Position numbers and translations under genes: made by a program. 64,000 nt of DNA from Aalborgiella sp963841045. Its GTDB lineage: Bacteria > Pseudomonadota > Gammaproteobacteria > Burkholderiales > Burkholderiaceae_C. The stretch spans positions 62,001-126,000 of the forward strand of contig CAWJBD010000003.1 in NCBI GenBank assembly GCA_963841045.1, given 5' to 3'. Below, one piece after another: positions 45,349 to 54,978 of the stretch; position 1 is the stretch's first letter, and each line of letters opens with the position of its first letter. The notes beneath the pieces were generated by a model. It was not told the origin of the DNA and ran no database searches. It saw nothing but the letters and a program-made list of their open reading frames with translations.

Positions 45349-47243
45349 ACGATAAAAAGTATTGGGGACTCAGCTCAAAATTGGCCATGATTGGTGTGCC
45401 ATTTTTGATCTTGGTCTTGATACTGACGGCTGCCACACTGTGGGTATCCTGGCAATTGGATGGTGGTGCGGCAGCGGTCAACGAGGCAGGTCGAATGCGC
45501 ATGCAGTCTTATCGCATGGCGCTTGGCGTCGGAACACAGCAAACCCAAGAGCTGGAAAAGCAAATCAGCGAATTCAATGACAGCATGAAGGTCATGCGCG
45601 AAGGTGATTCTGATAGACCTTTGTTTGTTCCCTGGGATGATCGCATACGCGCAGATTTTGTGGTGGTAGAAAAAAATTGGGCTGACTTTCAAGCCACATG
45701 GTTAAAAACACAACAGTCTGATACCAGTCAACTGAGCAAACAAACCGTTGCTTTTGCTTCCAGCATCAATGTGTTTGTGAAAAGCATTGAAGACCATTTG
45801 ATACGTTGGACAGCCATACTGCATTTGCTGCAAATGGGCGTCTTGGTGCTGTCTGTCATTGGTGCAGCCATCTTGCTTTTTTCGGGTTATTTGTTTGTGT
45901 TAGAGCCTGTCAATCAGCTCAAAATAGCCATTGAAAAAATGCAAAAAGGCGATTTTGGTGCCCGCGTCAGCCGCTTAACCAATGACGAATTTGGTACGCT
46001 GGCTGAAGGTTTCAACGGCATGGCGTCTCATGTACAAAGCATGTACCAAAACCTAGAAAGCAAAGTACGCGAAAAAACGCTTGAATTGGAACTCAAACGC
46101 GAACGACTAGAAGCTTTGTACGATGTGACCGCCATGGTGGCACAAGAAACATCGTTAGACGAATTGGCCAATGCATTCTCAAAAAGCATCCAAACGATTG
46201 CACATGCTGATGCAGCAGCCGTCAGATGGGCGGACCAAAGCAACCAACGCTTTTTGATGCTGGCATCATCGGGGTTACCTGTGGACATGGTTCATGAAGA
46301 ACAATGCATCCATTTAGGAGATTGTTATTGTGGATCTGCGGCAATCAATGAAGGCTTGCGTGTTATCCCCATCAATGTTGTCCAGCAAGACGAAGCCCAG
46401 ATCAGCAAAAAATCGTTGGGCTATTGCGCCAAATCGGGATTTGAAACTGTGGTCAATATTCCCGTTCGTTTGCATGCGCGCATATTGGGCGAAGTCAGTT
46501 TGTTTTTCAATGCCAAAGTTTCACCTACAGATGCTGAGCGGTCGTTGTATGAGGCACTGGCCAGCCATTTGGCAACGGCCATGGAAAACTTGCAATTGCA
46601 TGCCTTAGAACGTGAGGCCGCCATATCGGGAGAGCGATCTTTGCTGGCGCGTGAATTGCATGATTCCATCGCGCAATCGTTGGCATTTCTGAAAATTCAA
46701 GTTCAGTTGATGCGTGATGCATTGAAATCAGGATCGCAGCAAACCATGCAAAGCGTGCTGGAAGAGATTGACACGGGCGTGCGTGAAAGCTATGGTGATG
46801 TGCGTGAATTGCTGGTGCATTTCCGCACGCGCACCAATGCCGAAGACATTGAACCCGCCTTAATCACCACTTTGCAAAAATTTGAGCATCAAGCGGGTAT
46901 CAAAACGAGTTTCAACATGTCAGGCAATGGCATTCCATTGACACCCGATTTGCAAATCCAAGTCTTGCATATCGTGCAAGAGGCCTTGTCCAACGTGCGC
47001 AAACATGCCAACGCTACCCATGTTTGGTTGGATGTTCAGCAACAACCAGTATGGCGGTTTGAAGTGCGAGACGATGGCAAAGGGTTTATTGTGGGTGACG
47101 AGTCCATTGATGAAACCCATGTGGGTCTTCGCATCATGCAAGAACGCGCCGAACGACTTCAAGCTAAATTGGATGTGTTTTCAAAACTCAAGCAAGGGAG
47201 CTCGGTGGTTTTGACGCTGCCCCCCATGTCTTCTAACGGATAA
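45345..47243 (+). CDS. narX: nitrate/nitrite sensor histidine kinase NarX
   Basis: A 632-residue membrane kinase. Helix one (GVPFLILVLILTAATLW) leads to a periplasmic domain with the nitrate-binding P-box (NEAGRMRMQSYRMA); helix two (LQMGVLVLSVIGAAILLF) leads to HAMP, a GAF-like region with a cysteine group (EEQCIHLGDCYCGS, LGYCAKSG) and a HisKA_3 kinase: ARELHDSIAQSLAFLKIQV with the phosphorylated histidine, VQEALSNVRKHANATHV and DDGKGF. NarX phosphorylates NarL when nitrate binds. The start at 45345 overlaps the previous gene. narL follows eight bases later. Confidence 0.95.
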   Translation: MNDKKYWGLSSKLAMIGVPFLILVLILTAATLWVSWQLDGGAAAVNEAGRMRMQSYRMALGVGTQQTQELEKQISEFNDSMKVMREGDSDRPLFVPWDDRIRADFVVVEKNWADFQATWLKTQQSDTSQLSKQTVAFASSINVFVKSIEDHLIRWTAILHLLQMGVLVLSVIGAAILLFSGYLFVLEPVNQLKIAIEKMQKGDFGARVSRLTNDEFGTLAEGFNGMASHVQSMYQNLESKVREKTLELELKRERLEALYDVTAMVAQETSLDELANAFSKSIQTIAHADAAAVRWADQSNQRFLMLASSGLPVDMVHEEQCIHLGDCYCGSAAINEGLRVIPINVVQQDEAQISKKSLGYCAKSGFETVVNIPVRLHARILGEVSLFFNAKVSPTDAERSLYEALASHLATAMENLQLHALEREAAISGERSLLARELHDSIAQSLAFLKIQVQLMRDALKSGSQQTMQSVLEEIDTGVRESYGDVRELLVHFRTRTNAEDIEPALITTLQKFEHQAGIKTSFNMSGNGIPLTPDLQIQVLHIVQEALSNVRKHANATHVWLDVQQQPVWRFEVRDDGKGFIVGDESIDETHVGLRIMQERAERLQAKLDVFSKLKQGSSVVLTLPPMSSNG

Positions 47244-47251
47244 TTCATGCC

Positions 47252-47962
47252 ATGACTGAAATGAATGAACACTCTACGCAAACACCAGCGACAACGCCCA
47301 CACGCATACTGGTAGTGGACGATCACACCCTGTTCCGTCGCGGGCTAACTGCCTTGCTGTCGCGTGATGCACGGGTCGCTGTTGTGGGCGATGCTGCGGA
47401 TGCGGGTGAAGCATTGCGCAGAGCACATGAATTGCAACCCGACTTGATTTTGCTGGACAACCATTTGCCCGGTGTCAACGGCGTAGATGCTTTGCCTGGG
47501 CTCCTTGAAGCCGCTCCACAAGCCCGTGTGCTGATGCTAACCGTGAGTGAAGATGCCAATGATTTGGCCAAAGCTTTGCACGCCGGCGCATCGGGCTATT
47601 TACTCAAAACCATCGAAGGTGATGCTTTGATTGATGCCATCATGCGTGCCATGGATGGTGACAGCGTGATCGCGCCTGAAATGATGAGCAAATTGGTAGA
47701 AGCCTACCGCGTCCAAGCCAATGGCGAAGGGTCTGCAAAACAATCCGTCATCAATCAAACTCCTTTATCCAGTTTGTCACCACGCGAAATGGATGTGTTG
47801 CGTGGCATCACGCGCGGCGACAGCAACAAAGTCATTGCGCGTGATCATGGCATCGCGGAAACGACTGTCAAAATTCACGTTCAACACGTGCTGCGCAAAC
47901 TCAATGTCAGTTCGCGTGTACACGCTGCCGTCCTCGCGACAGAGATTGGCTTGCTTGATTAG
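47252..47962 (+). CDS. narL: nitrate response regulator NarL
   Basis: A 236-residue LuxR/FixJ-family regulator. The receiver has DDHTLFRRGLTALL and the phosphoacceptor in LILLDNHLPGVNGVDALPG; the C-terminal helix-turn-helix is LSPREMDVLRGITRGDSNKV with KIHVQHVLRKLNV. It would bind paired heptamers upstream of nitrate-respiration genes; a perfect 7-2-7 inverted repeat sits between narL and narK1. It is co-transcribed with narX. Confidence 0.95.
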   Translation: MTEMNEHSTQTPATTPTRILVVDDHTLFRRGLTALLSRDARVAVVGDAADAGEALRRAHELQPDLILLDNHLPGVNGVDALPGLLEAAPQARVLMLTVSEDANDLAKALHAGASGYLLKTIEGDALIDAIMRAMDGDSVIAPEMMSKLVEAYRVQANGEGSAKQSVINQTPLSSLSPREMDVLRGITRGDSNKVIARDHGIAETTVKIHVQHVLRKLNVSSRVHAAVLATEIGLLD

Positions 47963-47992
47963 TGCTCTGATCTAGCGCTTGCGTGTCGCGTT

Positions 47993-48006
47993 TTGACATA
48001 GCGCAA
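47993..48006 (+). promoter_or_regulatory. possible FNR-type site upstream of narK1
   Basis: TTGACATAGCGCAA matches seven of ten fixed positions of the FNR box TTGAT-N4-ATCAA, keeping TTGA and CAA at the correct distance. It is 153 bases before narK1. Anaerobic control by an FNR-family protein would be expected for a nar operon, but the match is imperfect. Confidence 0.4.
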
Positions 48007-48030
48007 GTCATCGTCAATCTGCATCTTTAA

Positions 48031-48046
48031 TAGTTCCACGGAACTA
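48031..48046. promoter_or_regulatory. 7-2-7 inverted heptamer, candidate NarL operator
   Basis: TAGTTCC-AC-GGAACTA is a perfect seven-base inverted repeat with a two-base spacer, the geometry used by NarL/NarP (TACYYMT-N2-AKRRGTA), and each heptamer agrees at five of seven positions. A second half-copy, TAGTTCCATAGAATCC, starts at 48065, 34 bases on. Both lie 110-130 bases before narK1, downstream of the narXL genes. Confidence 0.55.
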
Positions 48047-48158
48047 TGCTGGGTGCAATGCAGCTAGTTCCATAGAATCCCACCTTCCCATCTACAGAGG
48101 GATACCGCAAACAACAGCGTCACTCTACAGTTAGTCATACAAAAAAAAGGAGTATGAC

Positions 48159-49415
48159 ATGACGAACAGAGGACAAGCAATCTCGGTGCTCATCGTGAGC
48201 ACTTTGGCTTTTACTGTGTGCTTTATGGTGTGGATGATGTTTGGCGTCATCGGTATCCCCATCAAAAAAATACTGGGCCTGAATGCAACCGAATTTGGTC
48301 TCTTGACCGCGACACCGGTATTAACCGGCTCATTGATTCGCGTTCCATTGGGCATTTGGACTGATAAGTATGGCGGCAAAATTGTGATGACCATACTGAT
48401 GGCCATCACCGTTCCAGCCATTTGGCTCATGAGTTATGCCACTGCCTATTGGCATTTTCTGGTCATCGGCTTATTTGTCGGTTTAGCGGGCGGCTCTTTC
48501 TCGGTTGGCACACCCTATGTCGCACGCTGGTTTCCTAAAAACCAACAAGGTTTTGCCATGGGCGTGTATGGTGCCGGCAACTCGGGATCCGCTGTCAATA
48601 AATTTGTTGCGCCGGCCTTGGTAGTGGCATTTGGTTGGACCATGGTGCCACAGGTTTACGCCGTCATCATGTTGATCACTGTGGTGCTGTTTTGGTTTTT
48701 CAGCTACAGCGACCCCAAGCATTTGGTGCCCAGCAATGTCAAATTCAGCGATCAACTCAAACTCTTAAAAGACCCCAAAGTCATCAAGTACTGCCAGTAC
48801 TACAGCATTGTGTTTGGTGGCTATGTGGCTTTGTCTTTGTGGATGGTGCAGTATTACGTGGGTGAATTTGGTTTGGATATTCGCACTGCCGCTTTGCTGG
48901 CTGCTGTCTTTTCATTACCTGGTGGCGTGCTGCGCGCTGTGGGTGGCTGGCTCTCAGACAAATGGGGCGCACACAGTGTGACATGGTGGGTGATGTGGGT
49001 GAGCTGGATTTGCCTCTTTCTATTGAGCTACCCACAAACTGATTTCACGGTGCTCACCACCAGCGGTCCCAAAACTTTCCACATTGGTTTGAATGTCTAC
49101 GCCTTCACAGCCCTCATGTTCATTTTGGGCATTGCCTGGGCCTTTGGCAAAGCCAGTGTTTTCAAATACATCAGCGATGACTACACCGGCAACATTGGCG
49201 CGGTCAGCGGCATTGTGGGCTTGGCCGGCGGTTTGGGTGGCTTTGTATTGCCCATCATGTTTGGCATGTTGATGGATTTCACCGGCATCCGTTCCAGCGC
49301 TTTCATGCTGATGTATGGCGTGGTGTGGGTATCACTGATCTGGATGTATTGGACCGAAGTACGCGGCCGCGACTTGATGACGGGACACAGCAATGTCCTC
49401 AACGCACAAAACTAA
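48159..49415 (+). CDS. narK1: nitrate transporter NarK1-type (MFS)
   Basis: A 418-residue nitrate/nitrite porter with twelve helices. The nitrate signature GVYGAGNSGSAVNKFVAPAL lies in the fifth helix region, and the second in SAVSGIVGLAGGLGGFVLPI-like sequence near the C-terminus. NarK1-type proteins are thought to import nitrate with protons to start nitrate respiration. AGGAG lies six bases before the ATG. It leads the narK1-narK2-narGHJI operon behind the NarL/FNR-type sites. Confidence 0.92.
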   Translation: MTNRGQAISVLIVSTLAFTVCFMVWMMFGVIGIPIKKILGLNATEFGLLTATPVLTGSLIRVPLGIWTDKYGGKIVMTILMAITVPAIWLMSYATAYWHFLVIGLFVGLAGGSFSVGTPYVARWFPKNQQGFAMGVYGAGNSGSAVNKFVAPALVVAFGWTMVPQVYAVIMLITVVLFWFFSYSDPKHLVPSNVKFSDQLKLLKDPKVIKYCQYYSIVFGGYVALSLWMVQYYVGEFGLDIRTAALLAAVFSLPGGVLRAVGGWLSDKWGAHSVTWWVMWVSWICLFLLSYPQTDFTVLTTSGPKTFHIGLNVYAFTALMFILGIAWAFGKASVFKYISDDYTGNIGAVSGIVGLAGGLGGFVLPIMFGMLMDFTGIRSSAFMLMYGVVWVSLIWMYWTEVRGRDLMTGHSNVLNAQN

Positions 49416-49438
49416 ATTTCAATTAACGAAAGAACATC

Positions 49439-51070
49439 ATGAATACGACAGCAACAACATCACGCGCAGATATTGCCGACTGGCGTCCTGAAGACGAGAA
49501 ATTTTGGGACGCTACAGGAAAAAAAATAGCGTATCGAAACTTATGGATCTCTATTCCTAACCTGCTTGTCGGCTTTGCTGTTTGGGCTATGTGGGGAATT
49601 ATCACGGTGCAAATGCTGAACTTGGGTTTCCCATTTAAGCCAACTGAAATGTTTACCCTCACAGCGATTGCAGGTTTGATGGGGGCAACCATGCGCATAC
49701 CGGCATCGTTCTTCATACGACTCTCAGGTGGTCGCAACACCATCTTTTTGACATCGGCACTGCTCATCATCCCCGCAATTTGGACAGGCATTGCTTTGCA
49801 AGACAAGACCACACCACTTTGGGTATTCCAAGCATGTGCCTTCCTTTCAGGCATTGGTGGTGGTAATTTCGCTTGTTCTATGTCCAATATCACTGGTTTC
49901 TTTCCCAAGCGTTTGCAAGGAACTGGTTTGGGGTTAAACGCGGGCTTGGGTAACTTTGGCGTGACCACGATGCAAGTTTTGATTCCATTGGTCATGACAA
50001 TTGGCCTCTTTGGTGCAGCCGGTGGTGGCTCTATGGTACTCATCAAAGACAGTGGTTGGATCATGGGGAAAATTTTGGCTGGCACGCCTACTTTCATCCA
50101 AAACGCTGGCTTTGTTTGGGCGGCCATTTTGTTGCCTTTGGTCATCGCTGCATGGTTTGGGATGAACAATTTGATACCGTTGACACCCAATCATGGTGGC
50201 ACATTGGTTGCCTTCAGCAAGATTCTCTATTTATGGGGCATTACTTTCGTAATTGGTGGCATTGGTTTGTATTTGTATTTACCAGCACCAACGGGTTTAG
50301 GCTTGTTGAACATGTGGGCGGCTTTGCCACTGACCATTGTTGCCACACTGGCGGCCATGAAAGTTGCAGCGTTTGGCGAGATGAAGAGCAATATTGCCAA
50401 ACAGTTTGAAATTTTCAAGAACAAGCATACCTGGTCTATGACCATTTTGTATGTCGTCACATTCGGTTCATTCATTGGTTTTTCAATGGCGTTGCCTTTG
50501 TCGATCACAGTCATTTTTGGTATCAGCCATGTGCCCGATGCGGCTGGTGTGATGCAGCACACATTAAAGAATCCGAACGCACCGTCTGCCCTCACCTACG
50601 CATGGATTGGCCCGTTTGTTGGCGCACTGATTCGCCCTGTAGGTGGTTGGATTGCCGATAAAGTGGGTGGTTCAATTGTCACGCAAGTCATCTCTGCGGT
50701 GATGGTGGGTGCTTCCGCAGGTGTAGGCTACATGATGATGTTGGCCTATGGCTCAGCCACACCTGAACAGTATTTCTCAACCTTCATGTGGTTGTTTGTC
50801 CTGCTCTTTGCTGCCAGTGGTATTGGCAACGGCTCGACCTTCCGCACAATTGGCGTGATTTTTGATCGCCAACAAGCAGGCCCTGTTTTAGGTTGGACTT
50901 CAGCAGTTGCTGCTTATGGCGCATTCATCGCGCCTGTGGTGATTGGTGCACAAGTCAAGGCTGGCACACCACAAACCGCCATGTATGGTTTCGCGATTTT
51001 CTATGCGCTGTGCTTGATTTTGAACTGGTGGTTTTATCTGCGCTCTGGTGCAGAAATCAAGAACCCATGA
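49439..51070 (+). CDS. narK2: nitrate/nitrite antiporter NarK2-type (MFS)
   Basis: A 543-residue porter with an N-terminal soluble stretch (IADWRPEDEKFWDATGKKI) typical of NarK2/NarU. The nitrate signatures are GLGLNAGLGNFGVTTMQVL and ASGIGNGSTFRTIGVIF. NarK2-type proteins exchange nitrite for nitrate, so with NarK1 they supply and clear substrate and product for NarGHI. It starts 23 bases after narK1. The dispersed repeat lies between its stop and narG. Confidence 0.93.
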   Translation: MNTTATTSRADIADWRPEDEKFWDATGKKIAYRNLWISIPNLLVGFAVWAMWGIITVQMLNLGFPFKPTEMFTLTAIAGLMGATMRIPASFFIRLSGGRNTIFLTSALLIIPAIWTGIALQDKTTPLWVFQACAFLSGIGGGNFACSMSNITGFFPKRLQGTGLGLNAGLGNFGVTTMQVLIPLVMTIGLFGAAGGGSMVLIKDSGWIMGKILAGTPTFIQNAGFVWAAILLPLVIAAWFGMNNLIPLTPNHGGTLVAFSKILYLWGITFVIGGIGLYLYLPAPTGLGLLNMWAALPLTIVATLAAMKVAAFGEMKSNIAKQFEIFKNKHTWSMTILYVVTFGSFIGFSMALPLSITVIFGISHVPDAAGVMQHTLKNPNAPSALTYAWIGPFVGALIRPVGGWIADKVGGSIVTQVISAVMVGASAGVGYMMMLAYGSATPEQYFSTFMWLFVLLFAASGIGNGSTFRTIGVIFDRQQAGPVLGWTSAVAAYGAFIAPVVIGAQVKAGTPQTAMYGFAIFYALCLILNWWFYLRSGAEIKNP

Positions 51071-51090
51071 AACCTATAAGCGCGCAATTT

Positions 51091-51157
51091 ACTATAAATT
51101 TTATAGCACTCTAGGCAATAAATATGCCGGCTAGATGCCAATTTTATCAATATTTTT
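51091..51157 (+). repeat. dispersed palindromic repeat, copy 10 (narG leader)
   Basis: ACTATAAATTTTATAGCACT, core GGCAATAAATATGCCGGC, tail TAGATGCCAATTTTATCAAT. It fills nearly all of the 101-base gap between narK2 and narG and ends 14 bases before the narG ATG, next to its AGAGG ribosome-binding site. The hairpins would form in the operon mRNA. Confidence 0.92.
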
Positions 51158-51171
51158 AACAGAGGTAACCT

Positions 51172-54100
51172 ATGAGCCACTTTTTAGACCGACTCAGCTA
51201 CTTTTCAAAACCCGTTGAAACATTCTCTGGCGCGCATGGCGTTACCAACGGTGAAGACCGCACATGGGAAGACGCCTACCGCGACCGTTGGGCGCATGAC
51301 AAGATTGTGCGATCCACACATGGCGTGAACTGCACCGGTTCATGCTCTTGGAAAATTTATGTCAAGGGTGGCATCGTCACTTGGGAAACGCAACAGACCG
51401 ATTACCCACGCACCCGTTGGGACATGCCCAACCACGAACCACGTGGCTGCGCACGCGGTGCCAGTTACAGCTGGTATTTGTACAGCGCCAACCGCGTCAA
51501 ATACCCCATGGTGCGTGGTCGTTTACTCAAACTCTGGCGTGAAGCACGTTTAACGCTGGGTCCAGTCGATGCATGGGCATCCATCGCACAAGATGATGCC
51601 AAACGCATAGAATACCAAAGCGTGCGTGGCTTAGGTGGCTTTGTACGCTCTAGCTGGGATGAAGTGAATGAAATGATTGCCTCGGCCAACGTTTACACCA
51701 TCAAAAAACATGGCCCTGACCGCGTGATTGGCTTCTCCCCCATTCCCGCCATGTCAATGGTGAGCTATGCGGCAGGTAGCCGTTACCTCAGCCTCATCGG
51801 TGGTGTGTGCATGAGTTTTTATGACTGGTATTGCGACCTGCCACCAGCCAGCCCGCAAATTTGGGGCGAACAAACCGATGTACCTGAATCAGCCGATTGG
51901 TACAACTCCAGCTACATCATTGCTTGGGGTTCCAATGTGCCGCAAACACGCACACCCGATGCCCACTTCTTCACCGAGGTGCGATACAAAGGCACCAAGA
52001 CTGTGGCCATCACACCTGATTATTCTGAAGTTGCCAAGTTATCCGACATTTGGATGAAACCTAAGCAAGGTACGGATGCGGCTGTCGCCATGGCGATGGG
52101 GCATGTGATATTGAAAGAGTTCTACTTTCCTGATGGTGACAAGAAACGCAGCGCATACTTTGACGACTATGTGCGCCGCTACACCGACATGCCCATGTTG
52201 GTGATGCTGAAAGAACAAACCCTGCCATCCGGCGAAGTGGTGATGGTGCCTGACCGTTACGTTCGCGCCAGCGATTTCAATGGCAAACTCGGCCAAGCCA
52301 ATAACCCTGAATGGAAAACAGTGGCTTTGGATAACGATGGCAAGGTTGTCTTGCCAACAGGCGCAATTGGATTCCGTTGGGGTGCAGATGGCAGAGCAGA
52401 TCAAGGTCAATGGAATTTGCAAGCCAAAGAAGCTCGTCATGGTGGTGATGTCAAACTGAAACTGTCTGTGATGGAAGGCGAAAACCCCAGCACAGATACG
52501 ACCAAAGTTGGTTTCCCCTACTTTGGTGGCATCGAAAGTGACAACTTCCCAAACAACGCAACAGGTGATGCTGCAAAAAATGTTTTGATTCGCACTGTTC
52601 CCGTGCAACGCATTTCATTAGGCAAAGAAGGCGACAAGCGTGAAGCATTGGTCGCCACGGTGTTTGATCTGCAAGTTGCTAACTACGGTGTGGCACGTGG
52701 TTTGCCAGGTGAAATGGCAGCCAATAGTTTTGACGATGACACCCCATACACACCCGCTTGGCAAGAACGTATAACCGGCACACCACGTGAGCAACTTATC
52801 ACCGTAGCGCGTCAATTTGCGGAGAACGCCGACAAAACGCATGGCAAATCCATGGTGATTATTGGTGCTGCCATGAACCACTGGTATCACGCGGACATGA
52901 ATTACCGTGGCGTCATCAATATGTTGATGATGTGCGGTTGCATCGGCCAAAGCGGTGGTGGTTGGGCACACTATGTGGGACAAGAAAAATTGCGCCCCCA
53001 AACAGGCTGGACCGCCTTGGCTTTTGCTTTGGATTGGATTCGCCCACCTCGGCAACAAAACAGCACCAGCTTTTTCTATGCCCACACTGACCAATGGCGC
53101 TATGAAAAACTAGGTATGGAAGAAGTGTTGTCACCCTTGGCAGACAAGTCCAAATACGGCGGCAGCATGATTGATTTCAATGTGCGCGCTGAACGAATGG
53201 GTTGGTTGCCATCGGCACCACAGCTCAAAACCAACCCTATTCAAGTAGTTAAAGACGCCACAGCTGCGGGCGTTGAGCCCAAAGACTATGTGGTGAACAG
53301 CTTGAAAGATGGTTCTTTAAAAATGAGCTGCGAAGATCCGGACCATCCGAATAACTGGCCGCGCAATCTGTTTGTTTGGCGTTCCAATTTGTTGGGTTCA
53401 AGCGGTAAAGGGCATGAGTATTTCTTGAAGCATTTGCTCGGCACCAGCCACGGCGTGCAGGGCAAAGATTTGGGTGCCGATGAGGCCAAACCAGAAGAAG
53501 TGGTATGGCACGACAAAGCACCTGAGGGTAAGTTGGACTTGCTGGTAACTTTGGATTTCCGTTTGAGCACCACTTGCTTGTACAGCGACATTGTGTTGCC
53601 AACTGCGACTTGGTATGAGAAAAACGACCTCAACACCAGTGACATGCACCCTTTCATTCACCCCTTGTCCACTGCTGTTGACCCTGCTTGGCAATCGAAG
53701 AGCGATTGGGAGATTTACAAAGGTTTCGCTAAAAAGTTCAGCGAAGTGTGCGTCGGTCATTTGGGTGTGGAACGTGAGATGGTGTTGTCACCCTTGATGC
53801 ACGATTCACCTGCTGAATTGGCACAACCCTTTGGCGTGCAAGACTGGAAAAAAGGCGAGATTGATTTAATTCCAGGCAAAACAGCTCCCAATATGACGGT
53901 GGTCGAACGTGATTACCCGAATGTCTACAAACGCTTCATCGCACTTGGTCCTTTGATGAACAAAGTCGGCAACGGTGGCAAAGGCATTGCGTGGGATACC
54001 AAAACGGAAGTCACACAACTGGGCCAACTCAATGGATTAACCAAGGCCGAAGGCGTGACTTGTGGCATGCCAAAAATCGAAACAGACATCGATGCATGTG

Positions 54101-54978
54101 AAGTTGTATTGCAGCTTGCACCAGAAACCAATGGGCATGTAGCTGTTAAGGCATGGCAAGCATTAGGCAAGCAAACAGGCTTGGACCATACGCACCTGGC
54201 TTTGTACCGTGAAGATGAAAAAATCCGCTTCCGTGATATTCAAGCGCAACCGCGCAAAATTATCAGCTCACCCACATGGAGTGGCATCGAATCTGAGACC
54301 GTGTCCTACAACGCCGGTTACACCAATGTGCATGAGATGATTCCTTGGCGCACCTTGACAGGGCGACAACAGTTCTACATGGATCACCCTTGGATGACGG
54401 CATTTGGCGAAGGCTTTAGCAGCTACAGACCACCTGTTGATTTGAAAACAACAGCTGGAATTCACAACATCAAACCCAACGGCAACTCGGAAATATCCTT
54501 GAACTTCATCACACCACATCAAAAGTGGGGGATTCATTCCACCTACACCGATAACCTGATGATGTTGACATTGAACCGTGGTGGTCCAGTGATTTGGTTG
54601 AGTGAAGACGATGCGACACGTGCAGGCATTGTGGACAACGATTGGGTTGAATTGTTCAACATCAATGGCGCCATCACAGCACGTGCAGTGGTTAGCCAGC
54701 GTGTGAAACCGGGCATGGTGATGATGTACCACGCACAAGAAAAAATTGTAAACGTACCTGGCTCTGAAATCACGGGTGCGCGTGGTGGTATTCACAACTC
54801 GGTCACCCGCATTGTGTTGAAGCCAACGCACATGATTGGCGGCTACGCACAGTTCAGCTACGGCTTCAATTACTACGGAACGATTGGTACGAACCGCGAT
54901 GAATTTGTGATCGTTCGCAAAATGAACAAAGTCGATTGGCTCGACGATGAAGAAAAAACAGAAGGAGCATCAGCATGA
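51172..54978 (+). CDS. narG: respiratory nitrate reductase alpha subunit NarG
   Basis: A 1,268-residue molybdenum bis-MGD enzyme that reduces nitrate to nitrite at the cytoplasmic face. FS0 [4Fe-4S] ligands are H50, C54, C58 and C93 (THGVNCTGSCSW and EPRGCARGAS), the same arrangement as E. coli NarG; the Mo ligand is D222 in YCDLPPASPQIWGEQ. There is no Tat-type leader cleavage. Length equals the family norm (about 1,247). The start has AGAGG seven bases ahead. It overlaps narH by four bases. Confidence 0.97.
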   Translation: MSHFLDRLSYFSKPVETFSGAHGVTNGEDRTWEDAYRDRWAHDKIVRSTHGVNCTGSCSWKIYVKGGIVTWETQQTDYPRTRWDMPNHEPRGCARGASYSWYLYSANRVKYPMVRGRLLKLWREARLTLGPVDAWASIAQDDAKRIEYQSVRGLGGFVRSSWDEVNEMIASANVYTIKKHGPDRVIGFSPIPAMSMVSYAAGSRYLSLIGGVCMSFYDWYCDLPPASPQIWGEQTDVPESADWYNSSYIIAWGSNVPQTRTPDAHFFTEVRYKGTKTVAITPDYSEVAKLSDIWMKPKQGTDAAVAMAMGHVILKEFYFPDGDKKRSAYFDDYVRRYTDMPMLVMLKEQTLPSGEVVMVPDRYVRASDFNGKLGQANNPEWKTVALDNDGKVVLPTGAIGFRWGADGRADQGQWNLQAKEARHGGDVKLKLSVMEGENPSTDTTKVGFPYFGGIESDNFPNNATGDAAKNVLIRTVPVQRISLGKEGDKREALVATVFDLQVANYGVARGLPGEMAANSFDDDTPYTPAWQERITGTPREQLITVARQFAENADKTHGKSMVIIGAAMNHWYHADMNYRGVINMLMMCGCIGQSGGGWAHYVGQEKLRPQTGWTALAFALDWIRPPRQQNSTSFFYAHTDQWRYEKLGMEEVLSPLADKSKYGGSMIDFNVRAERMGWLPSAPQLKTNPIQVVKDATAAGVEPKDYVVNSLKDGSLKMSCEDPDHPNNWPRNLFVWRSNLLGSSGKGHEYFLKHLLGTSHGVQGKDLGADEAKPEEVVWHDKAPEGKLDLLVTLDFRLSTTCLYSDIVLPTATWYEKNDLNTSDMHPFIHPLSTAVDPAWQSKSDWEIYKGFAKKFSEVCVGHLGVEREMVLSPLMHDSPAELAQPFGVQDWKKGEIDLIPGKTAPNMTVVERDYPNVYKRFIALGPLMNKVGNGGKGIAWDTKTEVTQLGQLNGLTKAEGVTCGMPKIETDIDACEVVLQLAPETNGHVAVKAWQALGKQTGLDHTHLALYREDEKIRFRDIQAQPRKIISSPTWSGIESETVSYNAGYTNVHEMIPWRTLTGRQQFYMDHPWMTAFGEGFSSYRPPVDLKTTAGIHNIKPNGNSEISLNFITPHQKWGIHSTYTDNLMMLTLNRGGPVIWLSEDDATRAGIVDNDWVELFNINGAITARAVVSQRVKPGMVMMYHAQEKIVNVPGSEITGARGGIHNSVTRIVLKPTHMIGGYAQFSYGFNYYGTIGTNRDEFVIVRKMNKVDWLDDEEKTEGASA

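Noticed and set aside
49423..50190. Long minus-strand open frame (255 codons) opposite narK2.
   Set aside because: It lies wholly antisense to a strongly conserved transporter, has no family features, and reflects codon bias of the real gene.
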